A stretch of 15,857 bases of DNA from an uncultured Collinsella sp. (lineage in GTDB: Bacteria > Actinomycetota > Coriobacteriia > Coriobacteriales > Coriobacteriaceae): positions 1 to 15,857 of the forward strand of contig UQNB01000044.1 in the NCBI GenBank assembly GCA_900542235.1, given 5' to 3'. The translations under genes and the position numbers were made by a program. Positions 5,481 through 12,819 of the stretch are shown here, piece by piece; the first letter of the stretch is position 1; every line of letters begins with the position of its first letter. Under the pieces are notes generated by a model, which saw only the letters and a list, made by a program, of their open reading frames with translations, was not told where the DNA came from and made no database searches.

Positions 5481-7841
5481 CTAAGCCAACCCTAGCAATA
5501 TGCCCATCGAATGGACGACAAACGCCACGATCCAGGCGACCGTCACCTGAAACGCAAACACGGCCACGGCGTAGCGCGCTCCCAACTCGCTCTTGACGGC
5601 GCCGATGGACGCCACGCAGGGCGGGTACAGCAGCGTAAAGACCAGGAACACGTAAGCGGTAAACGGCGAAAACATAGTTGACAGCACCGCGGGCGACGTT
5701 GCGCCCAAAAGCACCGTGAGGGTCGAGATGACGCTCTCCTTGGCGATAAGTCCGGTGACGAGCGCCGTCGACGCACGCCAGTCGCCAAAGCCGAGCGGCG
5801 CCAGCGCCGGCGCGATAATGCTACCCAAACCGGCAAGCAGACTCTGCGACTGATCGGCGGCCACATTAAAGCGGATATCGAACGTCTGGAGGAACCAGAT
5901 GACCACGGTGGCGGCAAAGATAATGGTAAAGGCCTTGGTAATAAAGTCTTTGGCCTTATCCCATGCCAACATCACCGTCGTCTTAACGCTCGGCAGGCGG
6001 TAGTTGGGAAGCTCCATGATAAACGGCACCGGGTCACCCCTAAATGCCGTGCGGTTGAGCACCAGAGCCGCGATGCAGCCGACAACGATGCCGATCAGAT
6101 AGAGCGAAACCATGGCCGGAACCGTCGCCTGCGGAAAGAACGCCCCGCACAGCAGGCCGTAGACCGGCAGCTTGGCCGAACAGCTCATAAACGGCGTGAG
6201 CATGACCGTCATCTTGCGGTCGTGCTCGGATGGGAGCGTACGGGTCGACATAATAGCCGGCACGGTGCAGCCAAAACCGACGAGCATAGGCACGAAACTA
6301 CGGCCCGACAGGCCAAAGCGACGCAGCACTTTATCCATGACAAAGGCCACGCGCGCCATGTAGCCGGAGTCTTCCAGAATGGAGAGGAACAAGAAGAGCA
6401 CGACGATAATCGGCAGGAAGGTCAGCACGCTGCCCACGCCCGTGAGCACGCCGTCGACAGCCAGCGAGCGCACCACATCGTTGGTGCCGAACGTCTTGAG
6501 GCCCGCGTCGGCCGAAGCGATGACAGCAGCAATGCCGTCCTCCATGAGGCCCTGCAGCGCCGCGCCGATCACGCCAAACGTCAGCCAAAAAACGAGGCTC
6601 ATGATCAGCAGGAACGCCGGAATGGCCGTGTAGCGACCCGTCAGGATGCGGTCGATCTTGACGGAGCGCACGTGCTCGCGGCTCTCGTGCGGCTTGACGA
6701 CGCAACGCCCGCACACGTCGCCGATAAAGCTAAAGCGCATATCGGCCAGCGCGGACAGGCGGTCGGTGCCCGCCTCGCCCTCCATCTGGGTAATGATGTG
6801 TTCGATGGCGTCGAGTTCGTTACGGTCCAGGTGAAGCGCCTCGGTTACCAGCTCGTCGCCCTCAACCAGCTTGGTCGCCGCAAAACGCACCGGAATGTGC
6901 GCCGTCGAGGCATGGTCCTCGATAAGGTTGGCAATGCCGTGAATGCAGCGATGCAACGCGCCGCCGTCCGGGCCATCGGGCGCGCAAAAGTCCAGACGGC
7001 CGGGACGCTCACGGAACCGCGCCACGTGCAGGGCGTGTTCCACCAGCTCGCCGATGCCCTCATTGCGGGCAGCGCTAATGGGGACAACGGGCACGCCCAA
7101 CAGGCTCTCGAGCAGGTTGACGTCGATGGCACCGCCGTTGGCCGTCACCTCGTCCATCATGTTGAGCGCGATGACTATGGGGCAATCGAGCTCCATAAGC
7201 TGCAGCGTCAGATACAGGTTACGCTCGATGTTGGTGGCGTCAATGATGTCGATGATGGCATCGGGATGCTCGTCCAGGATAAACTGGCGGCTCACAATCT
7301 CTTCGCCCGTGTACGGCGACAGGGAGTAAATGCCGGGCAGGTCGGTAACGCTCGCCTCGGGATGGTTGCGGATGGTGCCGTCTTTGCGGTCGACCGTCAC
7401 GCCGGGAAAGTTACCGACGTGCTGGTTGGAGCCCGTAAGCTGGTTGAACAGGGTGGTCTTGCCGCAGTTTTGGTTGCCGGCGAGGGCAAAATGCAGCGGT
7501 GTGCCCTCGGGCACGGCCGTTTTTGCCGCACGGGGCGAATACGTCCCCTCGCCGAGTGCCGGATGCTCCGTCGTGCCGATTGCGGCGTTAACGCGCGGAC
7601 CCGTATCGGTGTCGTGAATACCCACGAGCTCAATGCGAGCGGCATCGTCCTTGCGCAGCGTCAACTCGTAGCCGCGCAGGCGAATCTCGAGCGGGTCGCC
7701 CATGGGGGCGTACTTCATCATGGTGACTTCGGTGCCCGGTGTTAGGCCCATGTCCAAAATATGCTGTCGGAGCGCCTGATCGTCGGATGTCACCGATGCG
7801 ACAACGGCGTCCTTTCCAATCTCGAGTGTATCGAGCTTCAC
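5481..7841 (-). CDS. feoB: Ferrous iron transporter FeoB with fused FeoA domain
   Basis: A 786-residue inner-membrane protein for GTP-dependent uptake of Fe2+. Residues 1-75 form an SH3-like FeoA domain (TLEIGKDAVV, MGLTPGTEV, LRGYELTLRK), normally a separate small protein. A linker of about 40 residues leads to the cytosolic G domain with G1 GNQNCGKT (122-129), G2 region NFPGVTV (144-150), G3 DLPG (167-170), G4 NMMD (227-230) and G5 SA (near 256). A helical regulatory region follows, then two Gate domains in the membrane part. These include SFVPMLVGFGCTVPA and FMSCSAKLPVYG, whose cysteines are conserved in FeoB. The start is GTG at 7841 with AAAGGA seven bases upstream; no ATG is better placed. 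No feoC or separate feoA is seen. A palindrome and a DtxR-like half-site lie upstream, suggesting iron control. Length is normal for the fused form. Confidence 0.96.
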   Translation of the reverse strand: MKLDTLEIGKDAVVASVTSDDQALRQHILDMGLTPGTEVTMMKYAPMGDPLEIRLRGYELTLRKDDAARIELVGIHDTDTGPRVNAAIGTTEHPALGEGTYSPRAAKTAVPEGTPLHFALAGNQNCGKTTLFNQLTGSNQHVGNFPGVTVDRKDGTIRNHPEASVTDLPGIYSLSPYTGEEIVSRQFILDEHPDAIIDIIDATNIERNLYLTLQLMELDCPIVIALNMMDEVTANGGAIDVNLLESLLGVPVVPISAARNEGIGELVEHALHVARFRERPGRLDFCAPDGPDGGALHRCIHGIANLIEDHASTAHIPVRFAATKLVEGDELVTEALHLDRNELDAIEHIITQMEGEAGTDRLSALADMRFSFIGDVCGRCVVKPHESREHVRSVKIDRILTGRYTAIPAFLLIMSLVFWLTFGVIGAALQGLMEDGIAAVIASADAGLKTFGTNDVVRSLAVDGVLTGVGSVLTFLPIIVVLFLFLSILEDSGYMARVAFVMDKVLRRFGLSGRSFVPMLVGFGCTVPAIMSTRTLPSEHDRKMTVMLTPFMSCSAKLPVYGLLCGAFFPQATVPAMVSLYLIGIVVGCIAALVLNRTAFRGDPVPFIMELPNYRLPSVKTTVMLAWDKAKDFITKAFTIIFAATVVIWFLQTFDIRFNVAADQSQSLLAGLGSIIAPALAPLGFGDWRASTALVTGLIAKESVISTLTVLLGATSPAVLSTMFSPFTAYVFLVFTLLYPPCVASIGAVKSELGARYAVAVFAFQVTVAWIVAFVVHSMGILLGLA

Positions 7842-7863
7842 GCGCTCATCCTTTCGTTAGACG

Positions 7864-7889
7864 CGGTTAACCGTTTACCGGGGCTAACC
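7864..7889 (-). promoter_or_regulatory. Candidate iron-responsive operator upstream of feoB
   Basis: Two elements lie 23-48 bases upstream of the GTG start. One is a perfect 10-bp palindrome, CGGTTAACCG, at 7864-7873. The other is GGTTAGCC (7882-7889, minus strand), which matches the left half of the DtxR/IdeR consensus; the right half of that site is poor. I see no full 19-bp DtxR box or Fur box. No convincing promoter hexamers are found nearby: a TTGACT at 7932-7937 is 21 bases from the nearest -10-like TATCAT. Confidence 0.3.
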
Positions 7890-7962
7890 AACTCGTAACG
7901 ACAAATGATAGCGCTCTGGACTATTTTATAAAGTCAAATACCGATGTTTACCTGCGCAAACT

Positions 7963-8283
7963 TTATGCGGTGCGCCCCGAAAGCTCTTTGCGCATACCGC
8001 TCAGCGAGATCGAAACGGAACCCGACCGCGCGGTAGCAGTGAGCCGATCGCCCTCGACCGACCCCGTGCATGTAAAGGGCGCCTTGCCCATCAAGACGTG
8101 GGAGATAGTACCCGAGAGCTCAAAGAAATCGCCCTCAGCGCGGGCACTCGAGAGAGCGATATTGAGACCCCTGACGTTTAGCACTGCCCTGAACGCGCCG
8201 TTCACCCCATGTGAAAACGTCACCTCGCCGCGTTTACTCCCCACCGGCGTCTGGGCCGAAACCACATACGTACCCTCAAGCAT
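7963..8283 (-). CDS. Small conserved beta-rich protein of unknown function
   Basis: A 106-residue protein with no signal peptide, no membrane helix and no cysteine motif. The start at 8283 is chosen because GAGGAGGAG lies just upstream; an in-frame Met 12 codons earlier has no ribosome site. The sequence is a run of short beta strands with repeated G-x-x-L/F turns: TPVGSKRGEVTF near the start, SGTISHVLMGKAPFTCTG in the middle, VEGDRLTATA near the end. I recall similar small proteins in Firmicutes and Coriobacteriia, where a TP-x-G-x-K-G start and a G-x-V-x-GD-x-L end recur, but no function is known to me. It lies 47 bases after the esterase gene on the same strand, so it may be the second gene of that transcript, and 121 bases upstream of feoB. 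A link to iron is only positional. Confidence 0.75.
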   Translation of the reverse strand: MLEGTYVVSAQTPVGSKRGEVTFSHGVNGAFRAVLNVRGLNIALSSARAEGDFFELSGTISHVLMGKAPFTCTGSVEGDRLTATARSGSVSISLSGMRKELSGRTA

Positions 8284-8330
8284 GGCTCCTCCTCTAAGCA
8301 GACTTTTTGAAACGGGCAAGTAGTCTACTT

Positions 8331-9230
8331 TTACATATGGCGTTCCAGGAAGCGGAAGGCCAGGCGGATCCAGGGACGGACGGAAACCTGCTTGTCCTCG
8401 TTGTCGACCGCGGTATTGGCGTTGCCGAGCGAAAGGCCGTGGCCACCCTGGTCAAAGACGTGCATCTCGCATGCAACACCCTCCTCGGCCATGCGCTGCG
8501 CAAACGGGTAGACTTGCGCGACCGGCGCCGTCTTGTCGTCCGAAACGCCCCACACAAAGGTCGGGGGCATCTGGCGCGAAACGTGCGTGGTAGGGCAAAT
8601 GTCGGCCAGGTGCTCATCGGTCGCCTCGCCGCCCGTCACCATCGACAGATAGTCGTTGAGCAAATCGCGCCCCGTCTTGCCACCCGTCTTGGGCACGCGC
8701 AGGTCGATGCGCGGGTCGCGCGTCTGCATATCGCGCACATAGGCAAGGTCGAGCAACGGATAGCCCAGCACCACGGCGTCGGGACGAATATCCTCCGGAC
8801 GAGCCCCGGCAAGGCCCGCGAAAGGTCCGGTCTTCCACTGCGTTGCCAACGAGGCGCAGATCATGCCGCCCGCCGAGAAACCCACGATGCACACGCGCTT
8901 GGGATCGACATGCCACTCGTCGGCGTTGGCGCGCACGGTAGCGACCATCTTGGCGAGGTCCGCCTGCGGGTGCGGAAAGCTCACGTCGCCCGTGGCGCTC
9001 GTCACATAGTTGAGCACAAAGGCCTGGTAGCCGCGGTCCAAAAACGCAAACGCCACCGGGTCCTGCTCGTGCGGAGCGATATGCGTAAACCCGCCTCCGC
9101 CGCAGATGATCACCGCGGGGCGGCGGCCATTGGGCTTGTCGGGCAGCGGCTCGGCACCCAGATACGTAAACGTCGCCGGATAATCCTCGGTCGGCTCCTC
9201 GCCCCACAGCGCATGGTTCTCAATAATCAT
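8331..9230 (-). CDS. Alpha/beta-hydrolase esterase, acetyl-xylan-esterase-like
   Basis: A 299-residue serine hydrolase, cytosolic as no signal peptide is present. It has the layout of the BD-FAE/acetyl-esterase group. CGGGGF (43-48) takes the oxyanion-hole position, GFSAGG (117-122) carries nucleophile Ser119, and an Asp in GVSDDKTAPV (231 or 232) and His264 in GGHGLSL complete the triad. Such enzymes typically remove acetyl or aryl groups from plant polysaccharide fragments; the actual substrate is open. The start at 9230 is set by GGAGGGAG eight bases upstream. The frame stays open far upstream, to 10199, but that part is the antisense of the EIIA gene and the asnS leader. It diverges from EIIA across 246 bases and may be co-transcribed with the 106-residue protein downstream. 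Confidence 0.88.
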   Translation of the reverse strand: MIIENHALWGEEPTEDYPATFTYLGAEPLPDKPNGRRPAVIICGGGGFTHIAPHEQDPVAFAFLDRGYQAFVLNYVTSATGDVSFPHPQADLAKMVATVRANADEWHVDPKRVCIVGFSAGGMICASLATQWKTGPFAGLAGARPEDIRPDAVVLGYPLLDLAYVRDMQTRDPRIDLRVPKTGGKTGRDLLNDYLSMVTGGEATDEHLADICPTTHVSRQMPPTFVWGVSDDKTAPVAQVYPFAQRMAEEGVACEMHVFDQGGHGLSLGNANTAVDNEDKQVSVRPWIRLAFRFLERHM

Positions 9231-9243
9231 AGGTGCTCCCTCC

Positions 9244-9273
9244 GTGCGATTCGTGCGCACTCGTTTTTCGCAC
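9244..9273. promoter_or_regulatory. Cluster of GTGCG/CGCAC motifs upstream of the esterase
   Basis: Four copies of the pentamer occur within 30 bases: GTGCG at 9244 and 9253, and its complement CGCAC at 9256 and 9269. The inner pair forms the perfect palindrome GTGCGCAC. The cluster sits 14-43 bases upstream of the esterase start, where a repressor site would be expected. There is no direct evidence for a binding protein. Confidence 0.3.
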
Positions 9274-9356
9274 CTTAGCGTACCCCACTTGAGCCCGCGG
9301 CGCAGAAACACCCCCGCAATAAGTTGGCCTTCAACTGATATATCACAAAATCGCTG

Positions 9357-9385
9357 TTCAGAGGTATCGTTGGACAGCGTAAAAT
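9357..9385 (+). promoter_or_regulatory. Probable promoter of the EIIA gene
   Basis: TTCAGA (9357-9362, four of six to TTGACA) and TAAAAT (9380-9385, five of six to TATAAT) are separated by the ideal 17 bases. Transcription would begin near 9392, giving a leader of about 85 bases before the ATG at 9477. Confidence 0.55.
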
Positions 9386-9404
9386 AGGAGCGCTGACCGT
9401 GCTG

Positions 9405-9427
9405 GGAAACACGTACGAAACGTTTCC
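9405..9427. promoter_or_regulatory. LacI-family-like operator in the EIIA leader
   Basis: GAAACGTTTC (9417-9426) is a perfect 10-bp palindrome with the central CG typical of LacI/GalR/CcpA-type operators. A further GGAAAC (9405-9410) pairs with GTTTCC (9422-9427). The site lies 20-35 bases downstream of the predicted transcription start, a position suited to a roadblock repressor. A sugar-responsive regulator acting on a PTS gene is plausible but inferred. Confidence 0.45.
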
Positions 9428-9476
9428 GGCAAACCACACGCGTGCAACATGCGCGCCTGATACGTTGGAGGCATCT

Positions 9477-10040
9477 ATGGGTCTGCTCGATTCGCTCAAG
9501 TCCACGTTCACTTCGTCGGGCGAGGCGTCCGTTCCGCCCGCAGCAAGCTTCGCCACCCGCGAAGGCGTCATCTACGCTCCTGTCAACGGCGTGCTCGTCA
9601 ATCTGAGTGAGGTTCCCGACGAGACCATCGCCTCGGGCATGCTCGGCCAGGGCTACGGCATCGAGCCCATTACCGGCACCATTTACGCCCCCGCTAACGG
9701 CCGTATCGGCGCCACCACCGTCACCAACCACTCCATCGGCATGATCACCGAGGACGGTCTGCGCGTGTTCATCCATGTTGGCCTGGGCACCGTGGAAATG
9801 AACGGCAAGGGTTTTGCCCGCTTTGTCGAGATGGGTGACACGGTCAAGGCCGGCCAGCCGCTCATCAGCTTCGATCGCGAGGCCATCAAGGCCGCCGGCC
9901 ACGAGGACATCGTGACCGTCATCATCTCCGAGCTCGATCGTCTTAAGAGCATCGACCATGTCGGCGAGTCCGGAACGCTTATCGGCGGCAACCCGCTCGT
10001 CAAGCTGGGCGACCCGCTGCTGGTAGCCAAGACCAAGTAG
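9477..10040 (+). CDS. PTS glucose-type EIIA component, stand-alone
   Basis: A 187-residue cytosolic phosphocarrier equivalent to E. coli Crr. It accepts phosphate from HPr and passes it to an EIIB domain; in many bacteria it also signals sugar status. Landmarks are IYAPVNGVLVNLSEVPD (32-48), a GYGIEP segment, APANGRI, TNHSIG with His85 (the conserved stabilising histidine) and VFIHVGLGTVEMNGKGF with His100, the phosphorylated residue. A C-terminal GDPLL repeats the family ending. The start at 9477 has GGAGG five bases upstream; upstream in-frame codons from 9399 lack a site and look non-coding. No EIIB or EIIC gene is in the window, so it must serve permeases encoded elsewhere. It has its own promoter and a strong terminator, so it is a single-gene unit. 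Confidence 0.93.
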   Translation: MGLLDSLKSTFTSSGEASVPPAASFATREGVIYAPVNGVLVNLSEVPDETIASGMLGQGYGIEPITGTIYAPANGRIGATTVTNHSIGMITEDGLRVFIHVGLGTVEMNGKGFARFVEMGDTVKAGQPLISFDREAIKAAGHEDIVTVIISELDRLKSIDHVGESGTLIGGNPLVKLGDPLLVAKTK

Positions 10041-10072
10041 CCAGGCCCCGCGCCACACAGCCAAAAGGCAAC

Positions 10073-10113
10073 ACGAAAAGCGCCCACGAGCATTTGCCGT
10101 GGGCGCTTTTCGT
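10073..10113 (+). terminator. Strong intrinsic terminator after EIIA
   Basis: A perfect 16-bp stem, ACGAAAAGCGCCCACG (10073-10088) with 10098-10113, encloses a 9-base loop 32 bases after the EIIA stop. The distal arm ends CGCTTTTCGTTTG, giving the T-rich exit. The A-rich proximal arm means it could also act on the other strand. Confidence 0.88.
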
Positions 10114-10165
10114 TTGAAAAACCATCCCGCCAATGCCTTATCTGTATAGCCCAAATGAGCCGAGC

Positions 10166-10174
10166 TGCTAGAAT
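10166..10174 (+). promoter_or_regulatory. Extended -10 promoter of asnS
   Basis: TGCTAGAAT is an extended -10 element: a TGN followed by TAGAAT, five of six to consensus. No clear -35 box is present 17 bases upstream. The predicted start near 10181 leaves a leader of about 40 bases, too short for a T-box. Confidence 0.5.
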
Positions 10175-10220
10175 ATCGAACTGTATGGATAACTATCATT
10201 CAACCGTTATGGGAGGATAC

Positions 10221-11624
10221 GTGAACCGCACCAAAATCGCGCAGCTTTACGCCGATGCCGAGTCGCTTGGCGGCCAGACCGTCACCGTCGCCGGCTGGGT
10301 CAAGTCCATCCGCGACATGAAGAACTTTGGCTTTGTTACGCTCAACGACGGCAGCTGCTTCCGCGACCTGCAAGTCGTCATGAACCGCGAGGCACTCGAC
10401 AACTACGACGAGATCGCCCATCAAAACGTCTCGGCCGCACTCATTTGCACCGGCACCGTCAAGCTGACCCCCGATGCGCCCCAGCCCTTCGAGCTTTCTG
10501 CCACCTCCATCGAGGTCGAGGGCGCCAGCGCCCCGGATTACCCGCTGCAGAAGAAGCGCGCAACCGTCGAGTTCCTGCGCACCCAGCAGCACCTGCGCCC
10601 GCGCACCAACCTGTTCCGCGCCGTGTTCCGCATCCGTTCTGTCGCGGCTGCCGCCATCCACCGCTTCTTCCAGGAGCAGGGCTTTGTCTACGTCAACACC
10701 CCCATCATCACCACGAGTGACTGCGAGGGCGCCGGCGAGATGTTCCGCGTGACCACGCTCGACCCCAAAAATCCGCCCCTCACCGAGTCCGGCGAGGTCG
10801 ACTGGAGCCAGGACTTCTTTGGCAAGCACGCGAGCCTTACCGTGTCCGGCCAGCTCAATGCCGAGAACTTTGCCATGGCCTTTGGCGACGTGTACACCTT
10901 TGGCCCCACCTTCCGCGCCGAAAACTCCAACACCACGCGCCACGCCGCCGAGTTTTGGATGATCGAGCCCGAGATGGCCTTTGCCGACCTGAACGACTAC
11001 ATGGATAACGCCGAGGCCATGCTCAAGTACGTCCTTAAGGACGTTATGGCCACCTGCCCCGACGAGCTCAATATGCTCAACAAGTTTGTGGACAAGGGCC
11101 TGATCGAGCGCCTGGACCATGTGGCAAACTCCGACTTTGCCCGCGTTACCTACACCGAGGCTGTCGAAATCCTGGAGCAGGCAGTCGCTGCTGGCCACCA
11201 GTTTGATTACCCCGTCAGCTGGGGCATCGACCTGCAGACCGAGCACGAGCGTTTCCTGACCGAGGAGCACTTTAAGCGACCGACCTTCGTAACCGACTAC
11301 CCGGCCGAGATCAAGGCGTTCTACATGCGCATGAACGAGGACGGCAAGACCGTCGCCGCCGCCGACTGCCTGGTTCCCGGTATCGGCGAGATTATCGGCG
11401 GCTCCCAGCGCGAGGAGCGCCTGGATCTGCTCGAGGCCCGCATCAAGGACCTGGGCATGAATCCCGAGCAGTACAAGTACTACCTTGACCTGCGCCGCTA
11501 CGGTTCCTGCAAGCACGCCGGCTACGGCTTGGGCTTCGAGCGCTTGGTCATGTATCTGACCGGCGTGGGCAACATCCGCGACGTCCTGCCGCACCCGCGC
11601 ACCGTGGGCAACGCCGACTTCTAA
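10221..11624 (+). CDS. asnS: Asparaginyl-tRNA synthetase
   Basis: A 467-residue class IIb aminoacyl-tRNA synthetase that charges tRNA-Asn with asparagine. The N-terminal OB-fold anticodon-binding domain covers about residues 15-110 (TVTVAGWVKSIRDMKNFGF, NDGSCFRDLQVV). The catalytic domain follows, with motif 2 in FRAENSNTTRHAAEF (231-245) and motif 3 in GYGLGFERLVMYLTG near the C terminus. HAAEFWMIEPEMAF and a DLNDYMD segment are typical of AsnRS rather than AspRS. The start is taken as GTG at 10221 with GGGAGG four bases upstream; this gives the length of E. coli AsnRS (466). An ATG four codons earlier (10209) is possible but would overlap the ribosome site. The gene is monocistronic, between two strong terminators. 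Its presence means asparagine can be attached directly in this organism. Confidence 0.97.
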   Translation: MNRTKIAQLYADAESLGGQTVTVAGWVKSIRDMKNFGFVTLNDGSCFRDLQVVMNREALDNYDEIAHQNVSAALICTGTVKLTPDAPQPFELSATSIEVEGASAPDYPLQKKRATVEFLRTQQHLRPRTNLFRAVFRIRSVAAAAIHRFFQEQGFVYVNTPIITTSDCEGAGEMFRVTTLDPKNPPLTESGEVDWSQDFFGKHASLTVSGQLNAENFAMAFGDVYTFGPTFRAENSNTTRHAAEFWMIEPEMAFADLNDYMDNAEAMLKYVLKDVMATCPDELNMLNKFVDKGLIERLDHVANSDFARVTYTEAVEILEQAVAAGHQFDYPVSWGIDLQTEHERFLTEEHFKRPTFVTDYPAEIKAFYMRMNEDGKTVAAADCLVPGIGEIIGGSQREERLDLLEARIKDLGMNPEQYKYYLDLRRYGSCKHAGYGLGFERLVMYLTGVGNIRDVLPHPRTVGNADF

Positions 11625-11665
11625 TCGCCACAGCGCCACCAAACGCGTTCCAGCGCATCACGCCA

Positions 11666-11697
11666 GCGCCTCTCGGCAAGCCGAGGGGCGCTTTTTT
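11666..11697 (+). terminator. Intrinsic terminator of asnS
   Basis: An 11-bp stem (11666-11676 with 11681-11691, GCGCCTCTCGG, one G-T pair) with the four-base loop CAAG is followed by six T residues, 42 bases after the asnS stop. Confidence 0.93.
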
Positions 11698-11873
11698 CAA
11701 CAGTATCCGTCAAGCTTTTGGCAAGATTTTGGTCAGTTGAGCAGGGCTGTTGAAAACTCGACCCGCCGCTTGCCGACGACTACCGACCGCCCGGAGCGTC
11801 CTGCACCCCTGGGAAAGCCCCGCGCCCTAGGCTCCATACCGTCGCCACCCAAAACGGAAAGGACGTGGACGCC

Positions 11874-12659
11874 ATGACCGAAACCGCTGTTGAAACTTAC
11901 GAGACCACGACGAGGGGCGCCGCCTCGATGGCAGCCTATCGCGCCGTTCGCATCCTGCAACTATTAAGCGAAAACACCGGCGAGGACAAGGCCATGCTTT
12001 CCGATGAGTTGATCCGGCGTCTCGCCCATCCCGACGACCCCGCCCGCATGCCCATCTCGGCGGCGCGGCGCAGCATCTACACCGCCATCTCCGCACTTCG
12101 CCATGCCGGATACGAAATTGAGTACAAGCGCGGCGTGGGCTATCGACTCTTGACCCGTCCGCTCACCGACGAAGAGATCATCCGGCTCCACGGCATGGTC
12201 ATGCGCAACCGCTCTACACCCATCGCCATTCGAAAAAGCATGGCGCAGCACCTGGTTGCCATGGCGAGTGCCGACGTTCGCGGCTACCTCGATGCGCCCG
12301 AGCCTGCTCCAAGCGCAGACGGCAAATCCACCAAGGCCACACGCACGCCCGTCAAGCGCATCGATGCCTGCGAGCTCATCGAGCAGGCCATCGACCACGG
12401 AACCACGGTGAGTTTTGATATTTCGAGTGTCACGGCACGCGGAGAGGTCGAAGTGGCGCGGATGACACTCCGGCCCTTTGCCATCAAGCAACGAGACGGC
12501 ATCTCGTATTTGCTGGGAACGGTCTATGACGCGCGAGGCGCCGATGACACGTTGCGTACCGTAGAGATCGGCCGCATGAGAAACGTCACCACACGTCTCC
12601 TCGACGGCAAGAAGCTCTTCGCCGCCCTGGACGAGGACGACGCCTCCTCCGCCGCATAA
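11874..12659 (+). CDS. Helix-turn-helix transcriptional regulator with WYL-like domain
   Basis: A 261-residue DNA-binding protein. The N-terminal part (about 15-105) reads as a winged helix: RAVRILQLLSEN, a recognition-helix region RRSIYTAISALRHAGYEIEY, and a wing KRGVGYRLL. The C-terminal part (about 155-245) resembles a WYL domain, with a strand TVSFDIS, then LRPFAIKQRDGISYLLGTVYD where the usual WYL is ISYLLG, and LRTVEIGRMRNVT. WYL domains sense ligands such as nucleotides or nucleic acid. I chose the ATG at 11874, ten bases after AAAGGA; a GTG three codons earlier (11865) is too close to that site. It precedes an ABC importer operon on the same strand and shares short motifs with that operon's promoter region, so it may regulate it. 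A low-complexity linker with Ala, Pro and Lys lies between the domains. Confidence 0.85.
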   Translation: MTETAVETYETTTRGAASMAAYRAVRILQLLSENTGEDKAMLSDELIRRLAHPDDPARMPISAARRSIYTAISALRHAGYEIEYKRGVGYRLLTRPLTDEEIIRLHGMVMRNRSTPIAIRKSMAQHLVAMASADVRGYLDAPEPAPSADGKSTKATRTPVKRIDACELIEQAIDHGTTVSFDISSVTARGEVEVARMTLRPFAIKQRDGISYLLGTVYDARGADDTLRTVEIGRMRNVTTRLLDGKKLFAALDEDDASSAA

Positions 12660-12668
12660 GACCCTCCG

Positions 12669-12701
12669 CCGCCCATTCGACTACCCGTACCGCCCATCCG
12701 A
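12669..12701. repeat. Direct repeat 21 bp apart upstream of the ABC promoter
   Basis: CCGCCCATTCGA (12669-12680) and CCGCCCATCCGA (12690-12701) match at 11 of 12 positions. The 21-bp period puts both on the same face of the helix. They end 27 bases before the predicted -35 box of the binding-protein gene, where an activator would bind. The block ACTACC..ACCGCCC that spans them recurs at 11779-11792 before the WYL gene. Confidence 0.4.
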
Positions 12702-12728
12702 TTCTGTATTAAAAAACCCGCCAGGCTG

Positions 12729-12756
12729 TTGTAAAAATGGACATCAGCGCTACTAT
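12729..12756 (+). promoter_or_regulatory. Probable promoter of the ABC importer operon
   Basis: TTGTAA (12729-12734) and TACTAT (12751-12756), each four of six to consensus, are 16 bases apart. Transcription from about 12763 gives a leader of about 57 bases containing a hairpin. The weak boxes fit a promoter that needs an activator. Confidence 0.5.
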
Positions 12757-12761
12757 AGTCC

Positions 12762-12787
12762 CACTTGCACTTTGTCCCAGTGCAGTG
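12762..12787 (+). other. Hairpin at the 5' end of the ABC operon transcript
   Basis: CACTTGCACT (12762-12771) pairs with AGTGCAGTG (12779-12787) around the loop TTGTCCC, with one bulged T. It would sit at the very 5' end of the mRNA and may protect it, or it may be an operator. It is followed by TTTCC rather than a T-tract, so it is not a terminator. Confidence 0.4.
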
Positions 12788-12819
12788 TTTCCAGCCATTT
12801 TTATACTGGGGGTAATGAT

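Noticed and set aside
6222..7745. 507-residue open frame antisense to feoB
   Set aside because: It is opposite the FeoB G domain with intact GTPase motifs. No ribosome site or recognisable domain is present; the composition is that of a codon-bias shadow.
8331..10199. 622-residue reading of the esterase as a fusion with a long N-terminal domain
   Set aside because: The extra 323 codons are antisense to EIIA and the asnS leader. The esterase has its own GGAGGGAG site before the ATG at 9230.
10114..10220. T-box leader for asnS
   Set aside because: The space between the EIIA terminator and asnS is about 107 bases and the predicted leader about 40. No T-box core or antiterminator is visible.
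10200..11642. 480-residue open frame antisense to asnS
   Set aside because: It mirrors a complete AsnRS gene with all class II motifs. The long antisense opening is the usual effect of G/C-biased third positions, and the translation shows low-complexity V/G/A/L composition.
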